Shown in pieces: positions 7,506-15,841 of a DNA stretch of 64,000 nt. Both the position numbers and the translations under genes were made by a program. The notes below the pieces were generated by a model that did not search any database, was not told where the DNA came from, and saw only the letters and a program-made list of their open reading frames with translations. The stretch comes from Paracoccaceae bacterium (lineage in GTDB: Bacteria; Pseudomonadota; Alphaproteobacteria; Rhodobacterales; Rhodobacteraceae), in assembly GCA_902554705.1 (NCBI GenBank), contig CACDPP010000003.1:25703-89702 (forward strand), written 5' to 3'. Position 1 is the stretch's first letter. Each line of letters opens with the position of its first letter.

Positions 7506-8081
7506 TCAAGATTCTTCTTCTTGCAACTTAACAGGGCCAGAGTTCCACGGAAACTTTCCCTTAAATGGCGCGTAGAAATCCCTTATTTTCTGCATATCTG
7601 ATAAAAGGTTATCTGTTGTTATTATTGGAACACCAAAACCTCCGCGTTTATTTCCATAATCCAAAAAGGTAGGGAGTATAGGAACGTCGGCGCCTTTTGC
7701 TATATGATAAAAACCGGATTTCCAAAAATTTGCCCGTGCCCTTGTGCCCTCAACAGGTACAACTAGTAAAAAGTTTTCACGTTGGCTAAATAAAGAAATC
7801 ATATTGTGAACGATTTGATTTTTTTTACTGCGATTAATGGATATCCCTCCCATCAAGCGCAGCAAGTAACCAAAAGGTTTGATAAACAGATTGCTTTTCC
7901 CCATCCAGCTAATTTTCAAACCAAAGGCGCCAGCGAAAAGAAGCATAAGAATAAAATCCCAGTTTGAAGTGTGGGGAGCTGCAATCACCACACAATTTGT
8001 AACTGGTGGATTAGTTTTATCTAATGTCCATCCAGATATTTTGAGTAAATTTTCGCACGACCATCTGGTTATAAACATTAA
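7506..8081 (-). CDS. Lysophospholipid (1-acylglycerol-3-phosphate) acyltransferase family protein
   Basis: PlsC-family enzymes transfer acyl chains to lysophospholipids at the membrane. The HX4D motif is HTSNWD, the Arg-containing block is INRSKKN, and the glycerol-phosphate motif reads VPVEGTRA (usually PEGTRS). At about 190 aa it is shorter than housekeeping PlsC and fits the small lysophospholipid acyltransferase subgroup. The frame also opens from a GTG at 8114, but a ribosome-binding site there would abut the codon. The ATG at 8081 (MFITRWSCENLL) is preferred, though its own site is weak. It heads a minus-strand run with the cupin and serine hydrolase genes. Confidence 0.8.
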   Translation of the reverse strand, partial: LMFITRWSCENLLKISGWTLDKTNPPVTNCVVIAAPHTSNWDFILMLLFAGAFGLKISWMGKSNLFIKPFGYLLRLMGGISINRSKKNQIVHNMISLFSQRENFLLVVPVEGTRARANFWKSGFYHIAKGADVPILPTFLDYGNKRGGFGVPIITTDNLLSDMQKIRDFYAPFKGKFPWNSGPVKLQEEES

Positions 8082-8475
8082 ATAACTTTCGAGATAGAAT
8101 AAAACAAATTGCACCTTACTTTTCTGTACTAGACAGACTTTTCATATTTCAATTTACAAACACCCGATCTGTTAGTTCATCTGAAGATGATAGGCAAACG
8201 AAGATTGGGAGATTTGAGATTTCGTTCTATTGATGTGAAATCAAAAAGTTTATATCTAATTCAACCGTTGACATTATAGCTTATTAAGTTCACTAGCTGC
8301 GTTAAAAGGCAAAATATCGCGTGAGCAGTTATTGATTTTGAGTTCTTATAAAACCTTTAGTCAGTGATGAATTTTAATAGAGTTTCCAAATTCACGCGTG
8401 GAAACACGGGCACAACGCACCCACGAATTGACTTTTGGAGTGCACTTAAACCTCTGGAATAAAATTTACACTGTA
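8082..8475. other. Long non-coding gap before the DEAD-box helicase gene
   Basis: About 390 bases separate the divergent acyltransferase and helicase genes. TTGACA at 8268-8273 is a good -35 element but the matching -10 is poor (CACTAG). An inverted repeat CGTGG/CCACG lies near 8397-8435. A long leader would fit a cold-inducible helicase gene; no small gene or known RNA is recognised. Confidence 0.4.
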
Positions 8476-8489
8476 GAGAGTTGCCTCTC
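8476..8489 (+). promoter_or_regulatory. Small hairpin next to the helicase ribosome-binding site
   Basis: GAGAG (8476-8480), TTGC loop, CTCTC (8485-8489) form a perfect 5-bp stem a few bases upstream of the AAAGGA ribosome-binding site and the ATG at 8505. It may keep the site open or act as a temperature-sensitive element; this is inference. Confidence 0.35.
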
Positions 8490-8504
8490 CATGAAAGGAT
8501 TATA

Positions 8505-9797
8505 ATGAATTCGTTTGAAGACTTAGGCGTCCCCCAAAACTTGTTAAACAAGCTTTCCGCTCAGGGTATAGACGAGCCAACGCCTATTCAATGTAAAGCA
8601 ATACCAAAAGCGTTAGATGGTAGAGACATCCTAGGCTTAGCGCAAACTGGTACTGGCAAAACTGCAGCATTTGTTCTTCCACTTTTGGCCCAAGTTTTGA
8701 AAATTGGAGGTAAACGGGAAGAAAAATCCGTCCAAAGTTTGATTTTAGCGCCGACACGAGAACTCGCAAAACAAATTGATACTACAATTAAGGCATTTGT
8801 TGAGGGATCGCACTTACGCGTCAGGCTCGTTGTTGGTGGGGTTTCGATATCAGGACAGATTAAACGGCTCTCTAAAGGTTCAGATATATTGGTTGCCACG
8901 CCTGGTCGCCTTATTGATTTGCTTGAGCGCAATGCTGTTAGGTTAGATGATACAAAATTTCTAGTTCTGGATGAGGCCGATCAAATGTTGGATCTTGGGT
9001 TTATTCACAGCCTTCGAAAAATCGCTGATTTGCTGCCAGAGAACCGTCAAACAATGCTTTTTTCGGCTACGATGCCAAAAAAAATGGGTGAGTTGGCATC
9101 AAGTTATTTAAGTGATCCGATAAGAGTAGAGGCAGCGCCCTCTGGCAAAGTGGCAGATAAAATCACGCAATCTATTCACTTTGTTTCAAAACAGGATAAA
9201 AATAAACTTCTTACGGATTTATTAGCTCACCACAAGAGCGAACTAGCTATTGTGTTTTCTAGAACGAAGCATGGTGCAGAAAAACTTTTAAAAACGATTA
9301 TAAATTCTGGTTGCTCCGCAGTATCGATTCACGGAAACAAATCTCAAGCGCAAAGAGAGCGCGCACTTGATGCATTTCGCTCTGGGAAAAATAAAGTTTT
9401 GGTCGCAACAGATGTTGCAGCTCGCGGCCTGGATATTCCCTTAGTTAAGCATGTTTATAATTTTGATCTACCAAATGTGGCTGAAAATTATGTGCATAGA
9501 ATTGGTAGAACGGCTCGAGCAGGTTCTGATGGTTGTGCTATTGCATTTTGTTCCTCAGAAGAGATATCGGAGTTGAGGGCAATTCAAAAGATTTTAGGCA
9601 CTTCGATCCCAGTGGCATCGGGCAAACCGTGGATAGATTTTGACGCGGAAATGCGTACTAGAAAAAATTCTAAATCACGAACAAAGAGCAGGTGGAATAG
9701 GAAAAAATTCACTGGTTCAAGTAAGAAAAAGAACTCTTTCGCTTCGCCTCATAAAAGTCACCGTGGAAGATCTGGAAAGGCTACTTTGGTCGCTTAG
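8505..9797 (+). CDS. rhlE: DEAD-box ATP-dependent RNA helicase, RhlE-like
   Basis: This 430-aa protein carries the full DEAD-box motif set in order: Q motif (EPTPIQ), AQTGTGKT, PTRELAK, GG, TPGRL, DEAD, SAT, then VFSRTKH, ATDVAARGLDIP and HRIGRTARAG. It unwinds short RNA duplexes in ribosome assembly and RNA turnover. After the two RecA domains (to about residue 365) comes a basic Lys/Arg/Ser tail that probably binds RNA. The frame opens 8 codons earlier at a TTG, but ATG 8505 with AAAGGA 7 nt ahead fits the family start. The gene stands alone with a long leader. RhlE is the closest group, though alphaproteobacterial DEAD-box paralogues are hard to separate. Confidence 0.9.
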   Translation: MNSFEDLGVPQNLLNKLSAQGIDEPTPIQCKAIPKALDGRDILGLAQTGTGKTAAFVLPLLAQVLKIGGKREEKSVQSLILAPTRELAKQIDTTIKAFVEGSHLRVRLVVGGVSISGQIKRLSKGSDILVATPGRLIDLLERNAVRLDDTKFLVLDEADQMLDLGFIHSLRKIADLLPENRQTMLFSATMPKKMGELASSYLSDPIRVEAAPSGKVADKITQSIHFVSKQDKNKLLTDLLAHHKSELAIVFSRTKHGAEKLLKTIINSGCSAVSIHGNKSQAQRERALDAFRSGKNKVLVATDVAARGLDIPLVKHVYNFDLPNVAENYVHRIGRTARAGSDGCAIAFCSSEEISELRAIQKILGTSIPVASGKPWIDFDAEMRTRKNSKSRTKSRWNRKKFTGSSKKKNSFASPHKSHRGRSGKATLVA

Positions 9798-9922
9798 GTA
9801 AGATTAAAAAGGTCAGTTTAAAGAGACTATACTGCTAAATTTAAAATCTTCTGACTAACGCATATTTTATAATTTATTTATTATTTTAGGCCTTGGCGAT
9901 TTTTATGATTTGTAGATTTATT

Positions 9923-10168
9923 TTATCGAGTGAATACCTTGTAAGTTTGTATAGTATTCGTTCGCTCGATACCTTCTATATTCAACAAATTGTCGTTTAT
10001 ATATCTACCAATATCTTCTCCAGAGGGGACTCGAAGTTTAAGTAATAGATCAAAATCGCCGCTTATAGAATATAGTTCTGAGTGGATTTCGCGGAGCCCA
10101 ATTTCATCTGCAACATTGTAAGCTGTTCCTGGTTTGCATCGAATTTGCACGAAAAGTGTGGTTGTCAT
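9923..10168 (-). CDS. Stand-alone Lrp/AsnC ligand-binding (RAM) domain protein
   Basis: This 81-aa protein consists only of the alpha-beta ligand-binding domain of Lrp/AsnC regulators. It opens TTTLFVQIRCKPGTAYNVAD and contains the family's GDFDLLLKLRV and INDNLLNIEGIERTNT blocks. There is no DNA-binding helix-turn-helix. Such domains assemble into decamer-like rings that bind amino acids and may modulate full-length Lrp proteins. It is a single gene, divergent from the amidinotransferase gene 344 bases away. The fold call is strong; the ligand is unknown. Confidence 0.85.
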   Translation of the reverse strand: MTTTLFVQIRCKPGTAYNVADEIGLREIHSELYSISGDFDLLLKLRVPSGEDIGRYINDNLLNIEGIERTNTIQTYKVFTR

Positions 10169-10512
10169 CTAAAATCTCTCTCGTTAAAGCAGCGCTGCTT
10201 TTAATTTGCAAAATAAATAGCGGATTTATTGTAATAGGACAAACATTAAAGCGCGCTCAGTCAATTCAAAAATTCTTTTGGTTGTCACTTGATTATATAG
10301 TCCTGAGTTTTTTAACAGGATTTAATTTATTTCACGTGCTCGACTTACTTAAACATGTAAAAATTTCAAGGAATTTAATAACTTTTGTGGGATTAAAAGG
10401 TTTTTAAATGCCTATTTGAAAACAAAAGAATATGAAGTAATGAATTTCGTATGAATCGTTGGATATTGTCTTCGGTTCACGGCTTTGAATTTTGGTTTTA
10501 TGGAGACTAAAA
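10169..10512. other. Gap between the AsnC-domain and amidinotransferase genes
   Basis: This 344-base AT-rich divergent region must hold promoters for both genes. A plausible -35 (TTGTCA, about 10283) is visible without a convincing -10. I see no small gene or structured RNA. Confidence 0.4.
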
Positions 10513-11619
10513 ATGAATACAGTAGTGAATAGCTGGAATGAATGGGATCCCTTAAAGCATGTGATTGTTGGCCGTGCAGATGACTGCCATATTCCTCCTG
10601 AGGAGCCTGCACTGGAAGCTAAAGTGCCAGAAGATAGTGACATGCGAGGAAAATGGGGCAGGCGACCTCAAGAAACTATTGATAGGGCTAATGAGTTATT
10701 GGATAATTTTGCTTCTCTGCTTGAAAAACGGGGAATAAGGGTGGATCGTCCTACACCGATTGATTTTTCTTTACCCGCAATAACTCCAGATTTTAGTACA
10801 GAGAGCCAATTTGGATGTATGCCACCACGTGATGTACTTCTTACTGTAGGATCTGAAATCTTAGAGGCGACGATGTCTTACCGCTGTCGCTGGTTTGAGT
10901 ATCTTTGCTATCGACCATTAATGGAAAAATACTGGGTGGAAGACCCTAACTTTCGTCACGAAGCAGCCCCCAAACCGAGGCTAACAGACCGAGATTATCG
11001 CCCAGACTACTTGTCTGAAAAAATCGGAATTGAAAAACGCTTAAAATGGACAGCAGAGAAGTTTTTTGTGACGACAGAAGAGGAGCCGTTGTTTGACGCT
11101 GCAGATGTTCTTAGGTTTGGTAAAGATTTAGTAGTGCAGCATGGTTTTACAACAAATCAGCGAGGTATCGAATGGCTTCGCAGGCATTTTTCGGAGCACC
11201 GAATTCATACTGTGAATTTCCCGGGTGACCCATATCCGATCCACATTGATGCCACTTTTACTCCACTTAGACCGGGTTTAATTTTAAATAACCCACAACG
11301 CCGTCTTCCTGACGAGCAAAGAGCAATGTTTTATAAAAATGACTGGGAGATTATTGATGCAGCCCAACCCGCACATAATTCACCTCCTCCACTGTGTTAT
11401 TCTTCAGTATGGTTAAGCATGAACGTACTAGTTTTGGATCCCAAGACGGTGTGTGTGGAAAAATCAGAAGTTTATCAAGCAGAGCAGATGGATAAGCTTG
11501 GTATGGAAGTCGTTGAAGTTGAGCTCCGTGATGCATATGCATTTGGAGGAGGCTTGCACTGCTGTACAGCAGATGTTTTCCGAGATAGTACGATGGAAAA
11601 TTACTTTGCAAATCTTTAA
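10513..11619 (+). CDS. Glycine amidinotransferase-like enzyme (L-arginine:glycine amidinotransferase family)
   Basis: This 368-aa enzyme belongs to the amidinotransferase family that moves the amidino group of arginine onto an amine, giving guanidinoacetate in the classic case. Catalytic elements are visible: the Asp-bearing FDAADVLRFGKD, the His in YPIHIDATFTPL, and the C-terminal nucleophile in FGGGLHCCTADVF (C350). The N-terminus (NSWNEWDPLKHVIVG) is also typical. ATG 10513 with GGAG 8 nt upstream is the start; an in-frame ATG 7 codons earlier lacks a site. The next gene, 69 nt on, is a SAM methyltransferase, which raises the question of guanidino-compound methylation. Amine acceptors other than glycine, as in cyanotoxin pathways, are possible. 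Confidence 0.88.
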   Translation: MNTVVNSWNEWDPLKHVIVGRADDCHIPPEEPALEAKVPEDSDMRGKWGRRPQETIDRANELLDNFASLLEKRGIRVDRPTPIDFSLPAITPDFSTESQFGCMPPRDVLLTVGSEILEATMSYRCRWFEYLCYRPLMEKYWVEDPNFRHEAAPKPRLTDRDYRPDYLSEKIGIEKRLKWTAEKFFVTTEEEPLFDAADVLRFGKDLVVQHGFTTNQRGIEWLRRHFSEHRIHTVNFPGDPYPIHIDATFTPLRPGLILNNPQRRLPDEQRAMFYKNDWEIIDAAQPAHNSPPPLCYSSVWLSMNVLVLDPKTVCVEKSEVYQAEQMDKLGMEVVEVELRDAYAFGGGLHCCTADVFRDSTMENYFANL

Positions 11620-11688
11620 AAATAAATTGTAAAGTCAGAAGATTGAAAATACTTGGCAAAATTCTTATTTTGCTTTCACAGGATTTAG

Positions 11689-12453
11689 ATGACAAAATTT
11701 TTTGATGCAATTTCCAAAGCGCTAATGAAGCAACGGCGGAAGATGTTGGCTAAGGCAATATTTGACCGTTACGGTGGCATTGTTCAAAGAGGGCCCTATG
11801 CAAATATGAAGCTGGGCGATAGGTCAAATGTTTCACAAGGGCCTTTAGGGTTAAAAATATTAGGACTGTATGAAAACATTGTAGTCGAAAAGATATCTTC
11901 TTTAAAAAAATTTGATGATTTTATTAATTTTGGGGCAGCCGACGGGTACATGGCTCTTGGGCCTCTTTTTAACAAGTCTTGTAAAAGGGCGATTTGTTTT
12001 GAAATGACTGAAGAAGGGAGGGCTGCGGTAAAAAGAAACGCTGATATTAATAGTCTTGATGAAAATATTGTTCTTAAAGGAGAAGTTAATTCGGATGCTG
12101 TTAAACTTTTAGAAGAATTAAGGGTGAATCCTGGTAAATCTGTCGTTCTTTGCGATATCGAAGGAGCAGAGTTTAGTGTTCTAACAAAGGAAATTTTTTC
12201 TTTTCTACGCGGAGCGACTATAATAATTGAGCTGCATGATAAATTAATGAAGGACGGAATTGGCTTGCGTGAAAAGTTGATAGAAAACATACCTAAAGAT
12301 GCGAAGTTAGAAATTCTTAGCTATAAACAGGCTGCAACTTTTGAGGGTATAAGCGACTTGGAAGAATTAAGTGATAATGACAGAGCCCTAGTGATGTCTG
12401 AGGGGCGAAAATATTTTGGGGAATGGTTAGTCGTTGAATACATCAATAACTAA
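11689..12453 (+). CDS. FkbM-like SAM-dependent methyltransferase
   Basis: This 254-aa protein has a Rossmann methyltransferase core: motif I in FINFGAADGYMALG, an acidic strand end (AICFEMTEEG), and the FkbM-type motif VLCDIEGAEFSVL at about residues 152-164, followed by IIIELHDK. FkbM proteins mostly methylate hydroxyl groups of sugars, lipids or natural products. A ribosome-binding site (AGGAT) precedes the ATG. It lies 69 nt after the amidinotransferase and is probably co-transcribed. The N-terminal 60 residues are basic and specific to this protein. Its substrate is unknown; linking it to the neighbour's product is inference. Confidence 0.78.
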   Translation: MTKFFDAISKALMKQRRKMLAKAIFDRYGGIVQRGPYANMKLGDRSNVSQGPLGLKILGLYENIVVEKISSLKKFDDFINFGAADGYMALGPLFNKSCKRAICFEMTEEGRAAVKRNADINSLDENIVLKGEVNSDAVKLLEELRVNPGKSVVLCDIEGAEFSVLTKEIFSFLRGATIIIELHDKLMKDGIGLREKLIENIPKDAKLEILSYKQAATFEGISDLEELSDNDRALVMSEGRKYFGEWLVVEYINN

Positions 12454-12676
12454 TATAAAATAAATGAGAAACAGACAAAATTTATGTTAAAGAATTATTG
12501 TCAGTTATACTTTGCGGTTAAAGTCAAAGTGTTAATTGAGGCACGAATTAATAAAACGAACAACACATAAAATATTAATTGGTAGGAACTTCTTGCACAA
12601 TAACTTTATTTTGATGTGAACTAATTTGGACTTTTAGCCATATTGTAATTATTTCTGACAGTTTTATTGTACCTGT

Positions 12677-12826
12677 ATGGTTTATCGACTCGGCGCAATC
12701 GCAATTCTTATTATCCTTCTATTTCTATTTTTTGCTGAAAGAAGTGGACGCCGCTATCCGATTGCATATGTTTTAATAGTCTCAATAATCGGGTTCATGT
12801 TACTTGTCGGATTCTTGGCAGAATAA
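12677..12826 (+). CDS. 49-aa two-span membrane peptide
   Basis: A 49-codon frame starting ATG 12677 encodes two hydrophobic helices (GAIAILIILLFLFF and IAYVLIVSIIGFMLLVGF) joined by a short polar loop AERSGRRYP. It shows the hallmarks of a real small membrane protein, with a positive loop probably inside. There is no Shine-Dalgarno; TTGTAA and TATTGT upstream could place the transcript start at the ATG, giving a leaderless mRNA. It precedes the zinc-ribbon membrane protein by 72 nt. Not recognised. Confidence 0.5.
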   Translation: MVYRLGAIAILIILLFLFFAERSGRRYPIAYVLIVSIIGFMLLVGFLAE

Positions 12827-12898
12827 GAGCTTTGGAAATGGACAATAAAAAAGCGCTACGGTAAAGTTTTGATAAATCACAGGATTTTGGAATAAATA

Positions 12899-13183
12899 AT
12901 GCCACAATGCCGTAATTGCGAAAGAGAATTGATTGAAGATGCAGCATTTTGTCCCAGTTGCTCGATCGAGAACCCTTTGAGGATTGAAAAAGTAAAACGG
13001 AAAATTTTCTTCAATGGTTTTTCATTTTTTAGCACAGCGTTGTTTTGGTTGTGGGCAGTGCCACTATGGATTGTGCTTTGGTTTGCTTTAGGTATGTTTG
13101 TCAGTTCTGGAATATTATGTGTTTTAGTTATTCTCAGGACAATTTCAGAATTTGTTAGTTCTCAAAAAACATTTGATGATTGA
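12899..13183 (+). CDS. Zinc-ribbon membrane protein
   Basis: This 94-aa protein starts with a zinc ribbon of two CxxC pairs (CRNCERELIEDAAFCPSC, residues 4-21). A basic stretch follows, then two hydrophobic segments (FSFFSTALFWLWAVPLWIVL and LGMFVSSGILCVLVIL). The ribbon probably sits in the cytoplasm. Such proteins are common and uncharacterised; some regulate membrane enzymes. TTGGAA gives a modest ribosome-binding site. It lies between the 49-aa peptide and the SDR gene on the same strand. Confidence 0.7.
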   Translation: MPQCRNCERELIEDAAFCPSCSIENPLRIEKVKRKIFFNGFSFFSTALFWLWAVPLWIVLWFALGMFVSSGILCVLVILRTISEFVSSQKTFDD

Positions 13184-13226
13184 GAGCTAAATTTTAGGCA
13201 TGATAAAATTTGAGGAGTAGTCGGTG

Positions 13227-14003
13227 ATGGATTTCGAATTGAAAGGCAAAAAAACCATTGTGAGTGCTGGCGGCTCAGGTATTGGTCTCACGATTGTTGA
13301 AGAATTTATTAAGCAAGGAGTTTCAGTCTCAACATGTGATATAGATGAAAACCGTATTCAAGAATTGCGTCGTAAATATCCTCAGATAAATGCAGAGGTT
13401 ATTGATGTTGGGGATGAGCTGGCTGTTAAAGAATTTTGCATAAAAAGTATTGAATTTTTAGGTGGATTGGATTGTCTGGTAAATAATGCTGGCGTGGCTG
13501 GCCCAACTTTGTCTATCGAAGAAATTGATGCCGAGGATTGGTCTCACTGTTTAAATGTATGTCTCAGCAGTCAGTTTTATTTTGTAAAGTCTTGTTTAAA
13601 ACAGCTTCGCAGAAGTTCATCTGCTTCTATCATCAATCTATCATCTGCCGCAGGACAATTTGGTTTCGCTCTTAGAACGCCATACGCCTCAGCCAAATGG
13701 GGGGTCATTGGTTTGACGAAATCATTATCTATCGAATTAGGTAAAGATAAAATTCGGGTAAATGCAATTTTACCAGGGTTGGTAGCTGGAGACCGTCAGC
13801 AAAATGTTCTGCGGAATAAAGCACAAATGTTGGGTAAATCGTTTAACGAGGTTGAAGAAGAAGCGTTTTCTTTCACTTCCATTAAAGAATATGTCGACGC
13901 ACAAGATATTGCGGATCAAATAATGTATCTGACATCAGATGCTGGCAAGCATATTTCAGGACAAGCAATTTCAATTGATTGTGACACCAAGATGTTACTT
14001 TAA
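13227..14003 (+). CDS. Short-chain dehydrogenase/reductase
   Basis: This classical SDR of about 258 aa has the NAD(P)-binding AGGSGIGL, NNAG in CLVNNAGVAG, the catalytic Ser in INLSSAAG and the YxxxK pair in YASAK, and ends with GQAISIDCD. An Asp after the second strand (STCDID) favours NAD over NADP. A GTG directly precedes the ATG at 13227; GGAG about 12 nt upstream serves either. The substrate is not evident; similar SDRs oxidise sugars, polyols or hydroxy acids. It follows the zinc-ribbon gene by 43 nt. Confidence 0.88.
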   Translation: MDFELKGKKTIVSAGGSGIGLTIVEEFIKQGVSVSTCDIDENRIQELRRKYPQINAEVIDVGDELAVKEFCIKSIEFLGGLDCLVNNAGVAGPTLSIEEIDAEDWSHCLNVCLSSQFYFVKSCLKQLRRSSSASIINLSSAAGQFGFALRTPYASAKWGVIGLTKSLSIELGKDKIRVNAILPGLVAGDRQQNVLRNKAQMLGKSFNEVEEEAFSFTSIKEYVDAQDIADQIMYLTSDAGKHISGQAISIDCDTKMLL

Positions 14004-14137
14004 ATAATTTATATTTTGAACAACCAAATATTAAAATTAACCAGCAGGTTCTTTAAGGCGGTATATATTTCAAAGTTCTTGCTTAATCTCATAATTGAGA
14101 GCAACGTCAAGTCACAACTATTTCAGAATGAGTGATT

Positions 14138-15001
14138 ATGGAAATCAATAACCCTCGTGGTATTCTATTGATGGCACTAGCATTTGCTTTATTTGCCGTT
14201 GCAGACACAATTGCAAAAGTACTGTTAGAATACTACCCACCTGTGCAAGTTGTTTTTATCAGGATGTTAGGCTTGTTTTTGGGCGTGAATTTCATAATGC
14301 TTTACAACTTAAAGTGGGTTGGAAAAACACATAATTTTTCTAAACAATTACTGCGAGGGCTCGCGCAAGCTGGATCGGCTGTAAGTTTCCTAGTTGGTTT
14401 AAGAACGATAGCGATTGCAGATGCGACTTCCATCGCCTTCGTAGCCCCCTTATTTGTAATTATTTTGAGCTATTTTATTCTAAAAGAGCCGATTGGTATC
14501 CGGCGTTGGCTCGCCGTGATCATTGGGTTTTCGGGTACTTTGATAATTATTAGACCTGGTTTTGAAATTATTAACCTAGGTCATATATTTATAATTATAG
14601 CGGCATTACTTTTTGCATTACGCCAAATAATATCAAGGTTACTTGCCTCTACTGACGACCCTTTAACGACAGCTTTTTTTACTGCATATACCAGTGTTTT
14701 TATTTTTGTTTTACTCCAGCCGTGGGTTTGGACGCCAATTACAGATAAAACCCATATTTTTCTGTTTTTTGTTTTTGCTTCTTTGGCAGGTATTGCCGAA
14801 TTTTTAGTTATAAAATCCTTACAAATGGCACATGCGGTTGTCGTTTCACCTCTCCAATATACGCTCTTGATTTGGGTTACCATTTTGGGATTTTTTATTT
14901 GGGGCATACTTCCTGACTTCTGGACATTTCTTGGAGCAGGGGTGATTATAGCAACTGGTTTATATTCCCTACATCGGGAGCGTTTGAGAAAATCGCATTA
15001 A
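14138..15001 (+). CDS. EamA-family (drug/metabolite) transporter
   Basis: This protein of about 287 aa has ten predicted membrane spans arranged as two EamA repeats, the first opening NPRGILLMALAFALFAVADT and the second beginning near IFIIIAALLFALRQIIS. The first repeat's signature (FIRMLGLFLG, then DATSIAFVAPLFVI and LKEPIG) is typical. DMT transporters move small metabolites, often outward, by proton exchange. A GTG two codons upstream (14132) is an alternative start. It follows the SDR after 134 nt. The substrate is unknown. Confidence 0.85.
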   Translation: MEINNPRGILLMALAFALFAVADTIAKVLLEYYPPVQVVFIRMLGLFLGVNFIMLYNLKWVGKTHNFSKQLLRGLAQAGSAVSFLVGLRTIAIADATSIAFVAPLFVIILSYFILKEPIGIRRWLAVIIGFSGTLIIIRPGFEIINLGHIFIIIAALLFALRQIISRLLASTDDPLTTAFFTAYTSVFIFVLLQPWVWTPITDKTHIFLFFVFASLAGIAEFLVIKSLQMAHAVVVSPLQYTLLIWVTILGFFIWGILPDFWTFLGAGVIIATGLYSLHRERLRKSH

Positions 15002-15027
15002 ATGTAATATTAAAAACAAGAGCCCTA

Positions 15028-15477
15028 ATGAAATATATCATTTTCTTTCTATCATCTTTGCCATTTTTCCTAGTTACAAGTGCAGGAGCTGATTGTTTTA
15101 ACTGTAACTTTGATAAAAAAAATCTAGCTAATTTCGTATTTAAGGATCAGAATTTATCTTATGCCTCCTTCAAAGGGGCATATTTGGTAAACGTGGACTT
15201 TTCCAGAGCAAATCTTAAAGGTGCGATTTTCGACAAGGCATATGCTAATGGCACCATTTTTGTGGACGCCCTGCTCGATGATTCTTCATTCAAAAATACG
15301 GAATTAGAATTGGCTAATTTTAAAAATGCATCAGTGAAAAATGCTACATTTGATGGCGCTTATCTTATTCATGCGGAATTGTCTGAAAAGCAAGTTCTTG
15401 AAAGTAAGATTTGCGAAAACATAGTGGCAGACGCAATGAAATTTAGTGGTTTTTGTAAAAACTCACAAAACAAATAA
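15028..15477 (+). CDS. Exported pentapeptide-repeat protein
   Basis: This 149-aa protein has an N-terminal signal peptide (about residues 1-21, ending SAGA before DCFNC). It is followed by tandem A(D/N)Lxx-like pentapeptides: KNLANF, NLSYASFKGAYL, DFSRANLKGAIF, SFKNTELELANFKNASVKNATFDGAYL. These form a right-handed quadrilateral beta helix. Two N-terminal Cys (CFNC) and two near the C-terminus (CENI, GFCKN) may form disulphides after export. Such proteins are usually scaffolds or binders; no function is predicted. It follows the EamA gene by 26 nt. Confidence 0.8.
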   Translation: MKYIIFFLSSLPFFLVTSAGADCFNCNFDKKNLANFVFKDQNLSYASFKGAYLVNVDFSRANLKGAIFDKAYANGTIFVDALLDDSSFKNTELELANFKNASVKNATFDGAYLIHAELSEKQVLESKICENIVADAMKFSGFCKNSQNK

Positions 15478-15622
15478 ATTTCTTTATAGATTCAATTAAA
15501 TACTTTCTCTAATCAAAAAATTTGATATCAAACAATTAATTCTTGCTCAGCTTTCCTTTACTTCTTTAGTTGTTTGCTATACAACCGAGCCAAACTCAGG
15601 GTGATTGTTTTGCGGGGTTGTC

Positions 15623-15817
15623 ATGATTGACGATGCAAATATCACCGATTATCGCCAAATTTTATTGGATTTTGTTCGTTCGTTCGGTGTAGACGATCTT
15701 TTAAAGGCTTGGACAATATGCCGTATGCGTAATTGGATTGACGAATATGGTGAGGTTACATCAGAAGGTGTAGCCCAAGTACTTTCATATAAAAAGATTT
15801 CCACGATAACCCCGTAA
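15623..15817 (+). CDS. Small uncharacterised protein
   Basis: This 64-aa soluble protein opens MIDDANITDYRQILLDFVRS and continues with helical segments (VDDLLKAWTICRMRNWIDEY). ATG 15623 is favoured over an in-frame TTG 6 codons upstream because a GGGG stretch lies about 5 nt before it. It is a monocistronic gene converging on tupA. No domain recognised. Confidence 0.5.
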   Translation: MIDDANITDYRQILLDFVRSFGVDDLLKAWTICRMRNWIDEYGEVTSEGVAQVLSYKKISTITP

Positions 15818-15841
15818 AATAAACCAGAAAATTATTTCACA

